Part shown: positions 1-9,099 of the stretch, one piece after another
How positions within the stretch are numbered: position 1 is the stretch's first letter
Layout of the letters: each line of letters opens with the position of its first letter
From: CAZVBR01 sp964625755
GTDB taxonomy: Bacteria; Patescibacteriota; Minisyncoccia; Phycocordibacterales; XYD1-FULL-46-19
Length of the DNA: 45,926 nt
Assembly: GCA_964625755.1 (NCBI GenBank)
Contig: CAZVBR010000001.1
Coordinates: forward strand, 1-45,926
Direction: 5' to 3'
The notes under the pieces: generated by a model
Told to the model about the DNA's origin: nothing
What the model saw: the letters and a program-made list of their open reading frames with translations, nothing else
The model's database searches: none
Position numbers and translations under genes: made by a program

Positions 1-34
1 GTTGAGTTGTTTATGTTATCGATTCTGTTTGTGA

Positions 35-40
35 TATAGT
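35..40 (+). promoter_or_regulatory. uvrB extended -10 (TGATATAGT)
   Basis: TATAGT preceded by TG+1 nt forms an extended -10. It ends 8 nt before the uvrB ATG, so transcription would start about 2 nt before the start codon. No good -35 hexamer is visible at 16-18 nt. No Shine-Dalgarno sequence lies between the box and the ATG. Inferred from sequence only. Confidence 0.5.
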
Positions 41-48
41 TTTTAGAT

Positions 49-2115
49 ATGAATTTTAGGGTTTCAAGCGAATACTCTCCGGCCGGGGATCAACCGGCAG
101 CCATTGACGCTTTGAGTAAGGGTCTTGAGCTTGATTACCGAGAACAGACTTTACTGGGAGTAACCGGGTCCGGAAAGACTTTTACGGCGGCTAATGTTCT
201 GGCAAATTATGGTAAACCGGTTCTAGTGGTGGCTCATAATAAAACTTTGGCAGCTCAGCTGGCTCAAGAATACCGAAGTTTTTTCCCTGAAGCAGCTGTC
301 TCTTATTTTGTGTCATATTATGACTATTATCAACCGGAGGCGTATTTGCCGAGTACTGATACGTATATAGAAAAAGATGCCGCAATAAACGAAAAGATCG
401 ACCGCCTGCGCCATGCTGCCACTCAGTCTCTTCTAACCAGGAAAGATGTCATTGTGGTCGCTTCGGTGTCGTGCCTTTACGGATTGGGCAGTCCGGAGGA
501 ATATACCAAACAAAATTTATATTTAAATCTGAGGTCAAAAATGAACCGGCAAGATCTCTTGTCTTATTTGGTAAATGTTCATTATGACAGAACTTCAGCC
601 GATCTTACACCGGGTACTTTTAGGTTGATCGGGAATGTTTTTGAGATCATGCCAGCTTCTGAGCAGGTGATCGTGGAAATAGAATTGGCCGACGGAGTGG
701 TTTGGAGTTTAAGGAGGATAGATGCCGTATCTCGGGAAATACTGTCTGAACCCGGAGAAGTTTTTATCTTTCCGGCAAAGCATTTTGTGGTGGAGTCTTC
801 TCAAAGGGTTCAAGCGGTGGAAGCGATCAGAGAGGAATTGGAGGAACAAGTTAAGCGGTTGCAGGCAGAGGGAAAAAATTTAGAGGCAGAAAGATTAAGA
901 CGAAGGACCAATTATGACCTGGCCTACATCAAAGAAGTCGGTTACTGTTCCGGAATCGAGAATTATTCCCGTCATTTATCCGGGCGGGCTCCGGGGGAGG
1001 CTCCGGACACTTTACTGTCTTATTTCCCGAAAACTGCCGAGGGGTATCCTGACTGGCTGACAATTATTGATGAATCCCATGTGACTCTGCCTCAAATTGC
1101 CGGAATGCAGGCCGGAGACGCCAGTCGGAAGAAGACTTTGGTGGAACATGGATTTCGCCTGCCGAGTGCTCTGGACAACAGACCACTTACATTCACCGAA
1201 TTTATGGATAGGGTCGGGCCGATAATCTATACCAGCGCCACTCCCGGGGATCATGAAAAGAATAATTCTCGACAAGTGGTTGAACAGATAATTAGGCCGA
1301 CCGGTTTAATTGACCCCAAGCTTGAAGTTCGGCCGGTGGTGGAGAATAAAAAAAGCGGTTTTCCCGGTCAAGTAAAAGATTTTATCGCGGAAGCTAAGTC
1401 GGAAATAGAGTCCGGTAAACGTGTTTTGGCTACCACTTTGACCAAATCTATGGCTGAAGACTTAAGTGTTTTCTTAAAAGAAAGCGGAGTAAAGTCGGAG
1501 TATATGCACAGTGAAGTTAAGACCCTGGACAGAATAAATATCCTGTCTAATTTTCGAAAGGGGGAGTTTGATTGTTTGGTCGGGGTTAATTTGCTGAGGG
1601 AAGGCTTGGATCTCCCGGAAGTATCTTTTATCGGGATCTTGGATGCCGACAAAGAGGGTTTTTTGCGCTCAGAAACATCTCTGATCCAGACTATTGGCCG
1701 GGCGGCCAGGAATGTCGATGGCCGGGTTATCTTGTATGCGGATAATATGACCGGGTCAATGACTCGCGCCATAGAAGAAACTGATCGAAGAAGAAAGATC
1801 CAGTTAGAATATAACCAAAAACACGGCATCACACCTAAGACCATTTCTAAATCAATTAATGATATCACCGAAAGCATTGAGTCTGAACGAGAAAACACCG
1901 TTAATCGTTTAATGGATATGGATCTTCAGGCCGCCGGGGTGTGGTCAAAAGAAGGAAAGATCAAATCAAAAGAGATCAAAAAATTGATCAAGGAGAAAAA
2001 TAGGCAAATGACCGAAGCGGTTGAGAAGCTGGACTTTGAAACGGCAGCTATTTTGCGGGATGAGATCAAGGAGCTGGAAAAATTGGAGATCAATTCAAAC
2101 GGGGCCGGGAAATAA
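49..2115 (+). CDS. uvrB: UvrABC excinuclease subunit B
   Basis: DNA-damage verification helicase of nucleotide excision repair; it receives damaged DNA from UvrA and recruits UvrC. Its 688 residues match the usual family length (about 670). Walker A GVTGSGKT is at residues 37-44. It is followed by the tyrosine-rich beta-hairpin (YYDYYQPEAYLP, about residues 90-101) that clamps DNA, and by the Walker B motif DESH at 341-344. Helicase motifs such as TIGRAARN follow. A C-terminal UVR helical hairpin (about 643-680), which binds UvrC, closes the protein. The ATG chosen gives the standard N-terminus running into the SPAGDQP motif. uvrA and uvrC follow on the same strand, so the whole excinuclease is encoded together. 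Function is secure. Confidence 0.98.
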   Translation: MNFRVSSEYSPAGDQPAAIDALSKGLELDYREQTLLGVTGSGKTFTAANVLANYGKPVLVVAHNKTLAAQLAQEYRSFFPEAAVSYFVSYYDYYQPEAYLPSTDTYIEKDAAINEKIDRLRHAATQSLLTRKDVIVVASVSCLYGLGSPEEYTKQNLYLNLRSKMNRQDLLSYLVNVHYDRTSADLTPGTFRLIGNVFEIMPASEQVIVEIELADGVVWSLRRIDAVSREILSEPGEVFIFPAKHFVVESSQRVQAVEAIREELEEQVKRLQAEGKNLEAERLRRRTNYDLAYIKEVGYCSGIENYSRHLSGRAPGEAPDTLLSYFPKTAEGYPDWLTIIDESHVTLPQIAGMQAGDASRKKTLVEHGFRLPSALDNRPLTFTEFMDRVGPIIYTSATPGDHEKNNSRQVVEQIIRPTGLIDPKLEVRPVVENKKSGFPGQVKDFIAEAKSEIESGKRVLATTLTKSMAEDLSVFLKESGVKSEYMHSEVKTLDRINILSNFRKGEFDCLVGVNLLREGLDLPEVSFIGILDADKEGFLRSETSLIQTIGRAARNVDGRVILYADNMTGSMTRAIEETDRRRKIQLEYNQKHGITPKTISKSINDITESIESERENTVNRLMDMDLQAAGVWSKEGKIKSKEIKKLIKEKNRQMTEAVEKLDFETAAILRDEIKELEKLEINSNGAGK

Positions 2116-2162
2116 AGGTATTTTGAATTGATCCAGTGACCGAAGAACAGAATATATCTTGA

Positions 2163-2191
2163 TAGTCAAGTTCGTTTTTTTATGGTATAGT
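2163..2191 (+). promoter_or_regulatory. uvrA promoter
   Basis: TAGTCA (2163-2168), a 17-nt spacer, then TATAGT (2186-2191) with an upstream TG making an extended -10. It lies in the 144-nt gap after uvrB, so uvrA can be transcribed separately. The predicted start near 2198 leaves a leader of about 60 nt before the preferred uvrA ATG. Confidence 0.45.
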
Positions 2192-2259
2192 CACAATAAA
2201 TTGTCCGGTAATTGATGGCGAACATCAAGGTTTTTTATTTGACGTTAAGTGATCGACGA

Positions 2260-4908
2260 ATGAATGAGAAATATATAAATATCAAAGGAGCTCGGACTCA
2301 TAATTTATCAATAGAAAAATTGAGTATTCCGCGAGATAAGCTGGTGGTGTTAACTGGTATTTCCGGTTCCGGCAAATCAAGCCTGGCTTTCGATACGATC
2401 TTTGCGGAGGGTCAGAGACGTTACATTGAGTCATTATCGGCCTACGCCCGTCAGTTTTTAAAGCAGATGCCGAAGCCGGATGTTGATGAGATAAGCGGTT
2501 TGTCGCCGGCTATTTCGATCGATCAAAAAACTCGCTCGGGCAATCCTCGTTCTACTGTGGCCACGATCACTGAGATCTATGACCATCTCCGGGTTTTATT
2601 TTCCCGGATCGGTAAGCCTCATTGTTTGGTGTGTGGCAAGTTGATCAAGAAAATGAGTCATCAAGAAATAATTGATCTGATCTTGGGGCAGATCGAGAAA
2701 GCGATAAACGATTCAAAGATCGAGTCGATGTCGATTCAGATCTATGCTCCGTTGGTGCGTGGCCGGAAGGGGGAGTACTATCAATTGCTCTATGATCTCT
2801 TGGATAAGGGGTACCGGGAGGTGTTGATCAATGGTCGACGGCATAAATTACGGGAAAGAATTTTTCTCTCCCGCCAAAAGCGTCATGATATTGATGTTCT
2901 GGTTGATGAAATTGATATAAATGAACTGTTATCGATCGGATCCGGTCAGGCGACCGTCAAAGGGTCGGTAGCCAAATTAATTCAAGAAGGGGCAAGAGAA
3001 CGGCTGGCGGAAGGCGTAGAGAGGTCGCTTAATGAATCGGATGATCTGGTTCGGCTGGTGGTCGGGGAATCCGGCAGATCAGAGAAAGTGCTTGATCAGG
3101 CTTACTCGCAACACTTGATCTCGGCTAAATTCTCTTGCCCGGAAGATGGTTTTTCCTATCCGGAAATAGAGCCCAGATTATTCTCTTTTAATTCTCCTTA
3201 CGGAGCTTGTCCGAGTTGTCATGGGTTGGGGACTGAGCATTTGTTTGGCGAAAAACTGTGCTCGGCCTGTCAAGGTACTCGCCTAAGACCGGAAGCTCTG
3301 GCGGTTCGAATCGGGGGGAGCGAAGATCAGCCCGGGAAAAATATTGTTGAAATTACCGAATTATCTATTCGGGATGCTTATGATTTTTTTGGTTCCTTGA
3401 ATTTGACTCAAGCCGAGCAGACCATCGCCGAGATGCTCCTAAAAGAGATCACTGATCGTTTGGGTTTTTTGTTGTCGGTCGGTTTGGATTACATTACTTT
3501 GAATCGGAAAGCCGGAACTTTATCCGGCGGGGAAGCGCAGAGGATCAGATTGGCTTCTCAGTTAGGTTCTCGCTTGGTCGGCACTCTGTATGTTCTGGAT
3601 GAGCCGACGATCGGGTTACATCCTCGGGATAACGATCGTTTGATAAAAACTCTCCAAGAGTTAAAGAACTTGGGTAATACCATCATTGTTGTTGAGCATG
3701 ATCCGGAAACTATCTACTCTTCGGATTGGTTGGTTGATATCGGGCCGGGGGCCGGGCGACACGGTGGAAAGGTGGTTGTTTCGGAAAAGACCGAGAAGCT
3801 GTTAACTGAGAAAGAAAATAATTTTGGGTCCTTAACGGTAGATTATTTGCGGGAAGAAAGGGTGGTACCGGTTCCGGAGAAAAGGCGTACCGCCAAAAAG
3901 GGCAGTTTAAAGATCAGAGGAGGTCGAGTGTTTAATTTGAAGAATATAAATCTAGATCTTCCTTTGGGGAAATTAGTGACCGTAACAGGGCTGTCCGGTT
4001 CCGGTAAGTCGAGTTTGGTTTATGAAATAATATACAAGAATCTTCAGGCCAGATTTGATCGTCGGTATCGAAGTAATGAAGTATTTAATTGTAAGAGTTT
4101 TTCCGGGGTTGAGTATCTAAGCCGGGCTATATTGATCAATCAATCTCCAATTGGTAGGACCCCCCGGTCGAATCCGGTAACTTATGTCGGAGCTTGGGGT
4201 TACATCCGGGAATTGTTGGCCTCAACCGAGTTAGCCCGGGCTCGGGGTTGGAAGCCGGGAAGGTTCTCATTTAATGTCAAAGGAGGAAGATGTGAAGCCT
4301 GTCAGGGTAAAGGGTCGGTGGCGGTAGAGATGCATTTTTTGCCGACAATCTATGTAACATGCGATGTTTGCGGCGGTCGGCGGTTTCGTCAAGACACTTT
4401 GGAAGTAAGATACAATAAAAAAAATGTTGATGACATTCTTCAGTTGACAGTCGAAGAGGCTTTGGAGTTTTTTGCGGATATTCCGGCTATTCATGATCGG
4501 TTAGCTACTTTGGCCGAAGTCGGACTTGGTTATCTGTGTTTGGGGCAATCGGCGACTACTTTATCCGGCGGGGAAGCTCAAAGGGTCAAGATCTCCTCGG
4601 AGCTGTATCGCCCTCTGACCCGGAAAACCATTTATATTTTAGACGAGCCGACCGTGGGGCTGCATTATGAGGATGTGAACAATCTGGTTGCGGTTTTGCA
4701 GAAGTTGGTGGAACGAGGTAATACTGTGATCGTTATAGAACACAACTTGGACGTGATCAAAAATTCTGATCATATAGTTGATCTGGGGCCGGAGGGCGGA
4801 GACAAGGGGGGCAAGATAGTGGCGGTAGGGACTCCGGAGAATATCTCTCAGGATCACAGATCGATCACCGGAAAATACCTAAAAAAGGTCTTACCCAAGA
4901 GAAAATGA
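2260..4908 (+). CDS. uvrA: UvrABC excinuclease subunit A
   Basis: Damage-sensing ABC-type ATPase of nucleotide excision repair, 882 residues from this start (family about 940). The ATG at 2260 gives the canonical start MNEKYINIKGARTHNL; upstream in-frame TTG/ATG codons (2212/2215) would add an unconserved 15-16 residues. Walker A motifs are at 33-40 and 577-584, and ABC signatures LSGGE at 421-425 and 768-772, with DEPTIGLH and DEPTVGLH Walker B/D-loop motifs. The second zinc module is intact (C678, C681, C701, C704). The first zinc site is degenerate: the family CPxCG reads C293-P-E-D296-G, while C317/C320 remain. The gene stands between uvrB and uvrC. Identification is certain; loss of the first zinc site is a direct observation of uncertain consequence. 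Confidence 0.97.
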   Translation: MNEKYINIKGARTHNLSIEKLSIPRDKLVVLTGISGSGKSSLAFDTIFAEGQRRYIESLSAYARQFLKQMPKPDVDEISGLSPAISIDQKTRSGNPRSTVATITEIYDHLRVLFSRIGKPHCLVCGKLIKKMSHQEIIDLILGQIEKAINDSKIESMSIQIYAPLVRGRKGEYYQLLYDLLDKGYREVLINGRRHKLRERIFLSRQKRHDIDVLVDEIDINELLSIGSGQATVKGSVAKLIQEGARERLAEGVERSLNESDDLVRLVVGESGRSEKVLDQAYSQHLISAKFSCPEDGFSYPEIEPRLFSFNSPYGACPSCHGLGTEHLFGEKLCSACQGTRLRPEALAVRIGGSEDQPGKNIVEITELSIRDAYDFFGSLNLTQAEQTIAEMLLKEITDRLGFLLSVGLDYITLNRKAGTLSGGEAQRIRLASQLGSRLVGTLYVLDEPTIGLHPRDNDRLIKTLQELKNLGNTIIVVEHDPETIYSSDWLVDIGPGAGRHGGKVVVSEKTEKLLTEKENNFGSLTVDYLREERVVPVPEKRRTAKKGSLKIRGGRVFNLKNINLDLPLGKLVTVTGLSGSGKSSLVYEIIYKNLQARFDRRYRSNEVFNCKSFSGVEYLSRAILINQSPIGRTPRSNPVTYVGAWGYIRELLASTELARARGWKPGRFSFNVKGGRCEACQGKGSVAVEMHFLPTIYVTCDVCGGRRFRQDTLEVRYNKKNVDDILQLTVEEALEFFADIPAIHDRLATLAEVGLGYLCLGQSATTLSGGEAQRVKISSELYRPLTRKTIYILDEPTVGLHYEDVNNLVAVLQKLVERGNTVIVIEHNLDVIKNSDHIVDLGPEGGDKGGKIVAVGTPENISQDHRSITGKYLKKVLPKRK

Positions 4909-4960
4909 TGAGTCAAGCAAGTTAAAATTCGATCCTCGGGTCAAAATAAAATAGGAGTTT

Positions 4961-6193
4961 ATGAACCTTGAAGATATTAAAGAAAAAAATCTCCCTGATA
5001 GACCGGGGGTGTATATGTTCTGTCGGGGTCGAGAGGTTCTGTATGTCGGCAAAGCGGCTTCTCTGGTCGATCGGGTTAGGAGCTACTTTAGTTCCCATGC
5101 GATCAATAGCCGGGGTGTGAAGATACAACATCTAATGGAGACGGCCAACCGGGTTGATTGGCAAGAAACCGATTCGGTTTTGGAGGCTTTGATGCTTGAG
5201 AGTGTTTTGATCAAGCAATATCAACCTCGATATAATACCAGGGAAAAAGATGATAAGAGTTTTTGGCAAGTAATTATTACTAAAGAATTGTATCCTCGAG
5301 TTTTGCCGGTCCGGAGTAAGCAGCTGGCCGGCGACTGGGACCCGGATGATATTCAGGAAGTTTTCGGCCCTTTTCCTAATGCTAAAGAATTAAAGGTGGC
5401 CCTGAAACTTATTCGTCGGATCTTTCCTTTTAGGGATAAATGCACACCGGATCAAGGTCGACCCTGTTTTGATCATCAGTTGGGTTTATGTCCCGGGGTG
5501 TGTGTCGGGGGTGTTGATGTTCGGGTATACAATCGGACCATTGGTCAATTAAAGTTGTTTTTTCGAGGGAAGAGACAGGCCCTGAAGAAGACCCTTGACC
5601 GACAGATGAAGCAGGCTGCTAAATCAGGTCGTTTTGAGGAAGCGGCGGTCATTCGAGATAGGGTTTGGGCGTTACAACATGTGCAAGATGTGGCTTTGTT
5701 GACACGGGATGAATTAAAGACCGGGGAGAGAATCGAGGCTTACGACGTGGCTCATTTATCCGGATCAAATACTGTGGGAGCTATGGCGGTAGTGATCGGG
5801 GGTCAGCCGACTAAAGAAGAGTACCGCCGATTCAATATTAAAGAAATTAAAGCTGGAGAAATAAACGATCCGCGTAGTGTGGCCGAGATATTGTTTCGCC
5901 GATCAAAACATTCTGAATGGCAAGCTCCGGACCTGGTCGTGGTAGATGGGGGAGTAGCTCAAATCCGAGCCGCCGAAAGGGTGTTAAAGGGAAAGGATCT
6001 GTCCTGGCCGGTAGTGGGGGTGGTAAAAGATGACCGTCATAAACCCAAGGATATTATTAATAGCCAGGGCACTTCGTTGGCGGCCACAGGAAAAATGGAG
6101 CCGGCAAAACAGACCTCGGTGTTGTTGGCGGCCAGTGAGGTCCATCGGTTCGCATTGTCTTTTCACAGAAAAAAACGAAAAAACATGCTATAA
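4961..6193 (+). CDS. uvrC: UvrABC excinuclease subunit C, short form without HhH tail
   Basis: Dual-incision nuclease of nucleotide excision repair. An N-terminal GIY-YIG domain (PGVYMF and LYVGK, residues about 14-30) makes the 3' incision. A four-cysteine segment follows (KC...PCFD...LCPGVC, about residues 160-185). A UVR helical pair for UvrB binding comes next, then the RNase H-like domain for the 5' incision. Its catalytic triad looks complete: D262 (YDVAHLSG), D329 (VVVDGG) and H395 (EVHRFAL). The protein stops at 410 residues, just after HRKKR, whereas most UvrC proteins (about 600) continue into a tandem helix-hairpin-helix DNA-binding domain. AGGAG lies only 3 nt before the ATG. Its stop codon overlaps the next gene's -10 box. 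Confidence 0.95.
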   Translation: MNLEDIKEKNLPDRPGVYMFCRGREVLYVGKAASLVDRVRSYFSSHAINSRGVKIQHLMETANRVDWQETDSVLEALMLESVLIKQYQPRYNTREKDDKSFWQVIITKELYPRVLPVRSKQLAGDWDPDDIQEVFGPFPNAKELKVALKLIRRIFPFRDKCTPDQGRPCFDHQLGLCPGVCVGGVDVRVYNRTIGQLKLFFRGKRQALKKTLDRQMKQAAKSGRFEEAAVIRDRVWALQHVQDVALLTRDELKTGERIEAYDVAHLSGSNTVGAMAVVIGGQPTKEEYRRFNIKEIKAGEINDPRSVAEILFRRSKHSEWQAPDLVVVDGGVAQIRAAERVLKGKDLSWPVVGVVKDDRHKPKDIINSQGTSLAATGKMEPAKQTSVLLAASEVHRFALSFHRKKRKNML

Positions 6194-6194
6194 T
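6186..6194 (+). promoter_or_regulatory. Extended -10 of histidine kinase gene (TGCTATAAT)
   Basis: A perfect TATAAT (6189-6194) with TG+1 nt upstream contains the uvrC stop codon TAA. It ends 8 nt before the kinase ATG, so the message would have a leader of 0-2 nt. No -35 match sits at standard spacing. Confidence 0.55.
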
Positions 6195-6202
6195 ATGTTT
6201 AT

Positions 6203-7699
6203 ATGACGGAGCTGGAAAGATACAAATTAAGTCTTAGTTATCGATTAATAGCCTGGCGTTGGTTTTACCTTTTTGTTGGCCTTTTTTTGGTTTTTGGTCT
6301 TGGGGGGGTGGGTTTGAGTTTTTTTGATACCTCGTTGCCGGTATCCGTTGAGTGGCTGGCGGTCTTTTTTCTGTTTGGTTTTCTCTTCAATGGTTTGCTG
6401 TGGTTTGTAAGTAAATATGTTGAAATTCGGAAGAACGGGGGACTGTTTCAGGCTTTGGCCTGGCTAAATGTTCTCGGGGATCTGTTCTGGGTCACTATTT
6501 TGTTTTATCTTCTTCAGGGTGATATTTTCCTGTTGGCCCCTTTCTATTTTTGGCCGATAATTTCAGGGATCGTGCTGTTTAGTTTCCCGGTGGCCTTGGC
6601 AAATGTTCTTTTGGTGATCGGGGTTTTCAATTTTATGATCTGGGGGGTTTTCGGAGGGGAGATGTCCTCACTCATTCTTTCCTCATCGGCGATGGCTAAT
6701 TTTTCTGATACTTATATTTGGTTCTTGTCGATCTTTTGGACGGTATTTTACTTAATATTTGGAAGTCTTTTGGCCTATCAGTACCGGTTGGTGAGGTCGT
6801 TGAATGTATTTGCTTGGCAATTGGCAAGTTCAGATCCGGAATTTGGCCCTAAAGAAGCCTCTCTTGGGGAGAAAGAGAAACGGGCGTATGAAAAAAAGAT
6901 CTCTCAGCTTAAAAGACTGTTGACGTCTAAAGACCTGGAAATAAAAATGATCAATCAACAACTTAATGAACTGGAAAAAGCAAAATCAAAATTCATCTCA
7001 GTTTCGACCCATCAGATGCGTACTCCGCTCTCGGCGATCAAGTGGACTTTAAATATGATGTTGTCCCGGCAGTTGGGAGATATCAATGAAGAGCAAGAGG
7101 AATTTTTACAGAAAGGTTTCGATAGTACTCAGCGTTTGATAGGGATCGTTAATAATTTAATGCACGTGGGAGATGTTCAAAATAACCCGGAGGAATTTAA
7201 TTGGCACTCGGTGGATCTGGTGGAGTTAATAAAAAAAGTGATGACAGAGTTTGAGAATCAAACCTCGGGTAAGGACATTGATCTGAAATTCATTCAACCA
7301 AAAAACAAGGTCCCTCCGGTTGAAGCTGACATTGATAAATTGAAAATCGTGCTCGAGAATTTGTTGGATAATGCTATAAAATACAGCCCTTCGGGAAAGA
7401 GGGTGACAATCAGACTTTCAGATGATAGAATGAACACGGCTCATGGTAGCTTGGAGGTGTCGGTGGAGGATGAAGGAATCGGGATACCGGAAAAGGAGCA
7501 GAAAAAGATAGCTCATAAATTCTTTCGAGCTTCCAATGCTGTTAATGCCGAGCCGGATGGTAGCGGAATCGGGCTTTATATCTGTAAAGATCTGATCGAA
7601 AAACATGGCGGAACAATGTGGTTTAAGAGTGCAGAAGGGGAAGGAACGACTTTTTATTTCACCATACCATTACAAAAACCTGATAAGGGAAAAAAGTGA
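6203..7699 (+). CDS. Membrane sensor histidine kinase
   Basis: Class I two-component sensor kinase, 498 residues. The first ~200 residues are very hydrophobic, with about six membrane segments and no extracellular loop long enough for a periplasmic sensor domain, so the stimulus is probably sensed in the membrane. A predicted coiled coil (about 225-262) leads to the HisKA domain with H-box STHQMRTPL and phospho-acceptor H270. The HATPase domain shows the N-box (LENLLDNAIKYSP), G1 (DEGIGIP), F (FFRA) and G2 (GSGIGLYICKDL) boxes. A receiver protein starts 36 nt downstream and is the likely partner. The start codon has no ribosome-binding site but a close -10 box. The signal sensed is unknown. 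Confidence 0.93.
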   Translation: MTELERYKLSLSYRLIAWRWFYLFVGLFLVFGLGGVGLSFFDTSLPVSVEWLAVFFLFGFLFNGLLWFVSKYVEIRKNGGLFQALAWLNVLGDLFWVTILFYLLQGDIFLLAPFYFWPIISGIVLFSFPVALANVLLVIGVFNFMIWGVFGGEMSSLILSSSAMANFSDTYIWFLSIFWTVFYLIFGSLLAYQYRLVRSLNVFAWQLASSDPEFGPKEASLGEKEKRAYEKKISQLKRLLTSKDLEIKMINQQLNELEKAKSKFISVSTHQMRTPLSAIKWTLNMMLSRQLGDINEEQEEFLQKGFDSTQRLIGIVNNLMHVGDVQNNPEEFNWHSVDLVELIKKVMTEFENQTSGKDIDLKFIQPKNKVPPVEADIDKLKIVLENLLDNAIKYSPSGKRVTIRLSDDRMNTAHGSLEVSVEDEGIGIPEKEQKKIAHKFFRASNAVNAEPDGSGIGLYICKDLIEKHGGTMWFKSAEGEGTTFYFTIPLQKPDKGKK

Positions 7700-7735
7700 G
7701 ATGATTTATTAATAATTGTTAATCAATGTCTAGTT

Positions 7736-8119
7736 ATGTCCAATGAAGATAATAGTACTATTTTAATTGTAGAAGATGATGAGTTTCTGCGCTCTCTAGC
7801 GGCCAAACGATTGGAGAAGGAAAATTACACCGTTGAAGTGGCTATAGATGGTGAAAGTGCCGTGGCGGCGGTAGAAAAATTTAAGCCGGATCTGATCCTT
7901 CTTGATCTTTTGCTTCCCGGTATGAACGGGTTTGAGGTGTTAGAGAAATTGAAAGCAGACGAGACCTTAAAAGAGATCCCGGTTATTGTTTTCTCTAACT
8001 TGGGTCAACAAGAAGACCTAGAAAAGGCTAAAAATCTGGGGGCTAATGATTTTTTGATCAAGGCGAATTTCACCTTGGATGATGTAATTGAAAAAGTTAG
8101 AAATTATTTGACAGGCTAA
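7736..8119 (+). CDS. Stand-alone response regulator receiver protein
   Basis: Single CheY-like receiver domain of 127 residues with no output domain. Acidic pocket E13-D14-D15, phospho-acceptor D57 (LLDLLLPGMNG), switch residue S87 and invariant K109 are all present. It follows the histidine kinase by 36 nt and is most likely its phosphorylation target. Without a DNA-binding domain it must act by protein contact or pass the phosphate on; the target cannot be deduced here. D-Ala-D-Ala ligase starts 9 nt later and is probably co-transcribed. Confidence 0.93.
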   Translation: MSNEDNSTILIVEDDEFLRSLAAKRLEKENYTVEVAIDGESAVAAVEKFKPDLILLDLLLPGMNGFEVLEKLKADETLKEIPVIVFSNLGQQEDLEKAKNLGANDFLIKANFTLDDVIEKVRNYLTG

Positions 8120-8128
8120 ATAATATAA

Positions 8129-9094
8129 ATGTCAAAAGTCAGGGTCGGAGTATTAAGAGGCGGGCCGAGCTCTGAATATGAAGTATCTCTTAAAACCGGG
8201 GCTTCGGTTTTGGAGAGTTTAGGTGTGAATTATCGTCCGGTTGATCTGTTGGTCACCAGAGAGGGTTCTTGGTTTTGTGGCGGGTTACCGACCGACTTGG
8301 TTAGTTTGAGTCGCCAGGTTGAGGTGGTGATAAATGCTTTACACGGCCGATTTGGAGAAGATGGCCAAGTCCAGAAGATGTTGGATCGGGTTATGATCCC
8401 GTATTCCGGTTCCGGTCCGTTGAGTTCGGCGATCGGGATAAACAAGATCTTAACTAAAAGATCCCTGTCCGGTTTGCCGGTCAGAATGCCGTACGGACTT
8501 CACTTAAATTTGAGTTCTGATAAACAGGAGTTAGCCGAACAGGTGTTTCGGCGTCTGTCACCGCCTTGGGTGTTAAAGCCGATCGATCAGGGTTCTTCTT
8601 GCGGAGTGGCCGTGGTGGATAATTTTTCCGATCTGGTCGCGACCCTCGAGGAAGGTGCAAGGGTGTTTGATGAGTTGTTAGTCGAGGAATATATTTTTGG
8701 GCGCGAGGCAACGGTCGGGGTGGTCGAAAAATTTCGAGGCCATCATCATTACACCCTCCCGGTGGTAGAAGTTAAATTGCCGCTCAATAGTCGTTTTTTT
8801 GATTATAATACCAAGTACGCTATTTCTAATGACAACGTATGTCCCGGGCGATTTACTGAAGAAGAAAAAACATTCTTGCAAACGATGGCCGTAGCGGTTC
8901 ATCAAAAATTGGGTCTGCGTCATTATTCCCGGAGTGATTTTGTGGTTACTTCTCGGGGGGTGTATTTTTTGGAGGTCAATACTTTACCCGGTTTAATGCC
9001 TCACTCTTTATTCTCTCAGTCTCTTGAGGCTGTCGGTTGCTCCCGGACTCAATTTTTAGATCATTTAGTGAAATTGATCAAAAATAAGGTCTAA
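8129..9094 (+). CDS. ddl: D-alanine--D-alanine ligase
   Basis: ATP-grasp enzyme that joins two D-alanines for the peptidoglycan stem peptide; cytoplasmic; 321 residues, a normal length. Diagnostic segments are the N-terminal GGPSSEYEVS, ALHGRFGEDGQVQ, YSGSGPLSSAIGINK, the ATP-binding WVLKPIDQGSSCGV, and the C-terminal metal-binding EVNTLPGLMPHS. It lies 9 nt behind the receiver gene. With the L,D-transpeptidase and MltG elsewhere in the window it shows that the organism builds a real peptidoglycan wall. Convergent with the next gene: the two stop codons are 5 nt apart. Confidence 0.95.
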   Translation: MSKVRVGVLRGGPSSEYEVSLKTGASVLESLGVNYRPVDLLVTREGSWFCGGLPTDLVSLSRQVEVVINALHGRFGEDGQVQKMLDRVMIPYSGSGPLSSAIGINKILTKRSLSGLPVRMPYGLHLNLSSDKQELAEQVFRRLSPPWVLKPIDQGSSCGVAVVDNFSDLVATLEEGARVFDELLVEEYIFGREATVGVVEKFRGHHHYTLPVVEVKLPLNSRFFDYNTKYAISNDNVCPGRFTEEEKTFLQTMAVAVHQKLGLRHYSRSDFVVTSRGVYFLEVNTLPGLMPHSLFSQSLEAVGCSRTQFLDHLVKLIKNKV

Positions 9095-9099
9095 CTTGG

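Noticed and set aside
1368..1898. 176-codon reverse-strand ORF inside uvrB
   Set aside because: It is fully covered by conserved UvrB helicase motifs on the plus strand; a shadow ORF.
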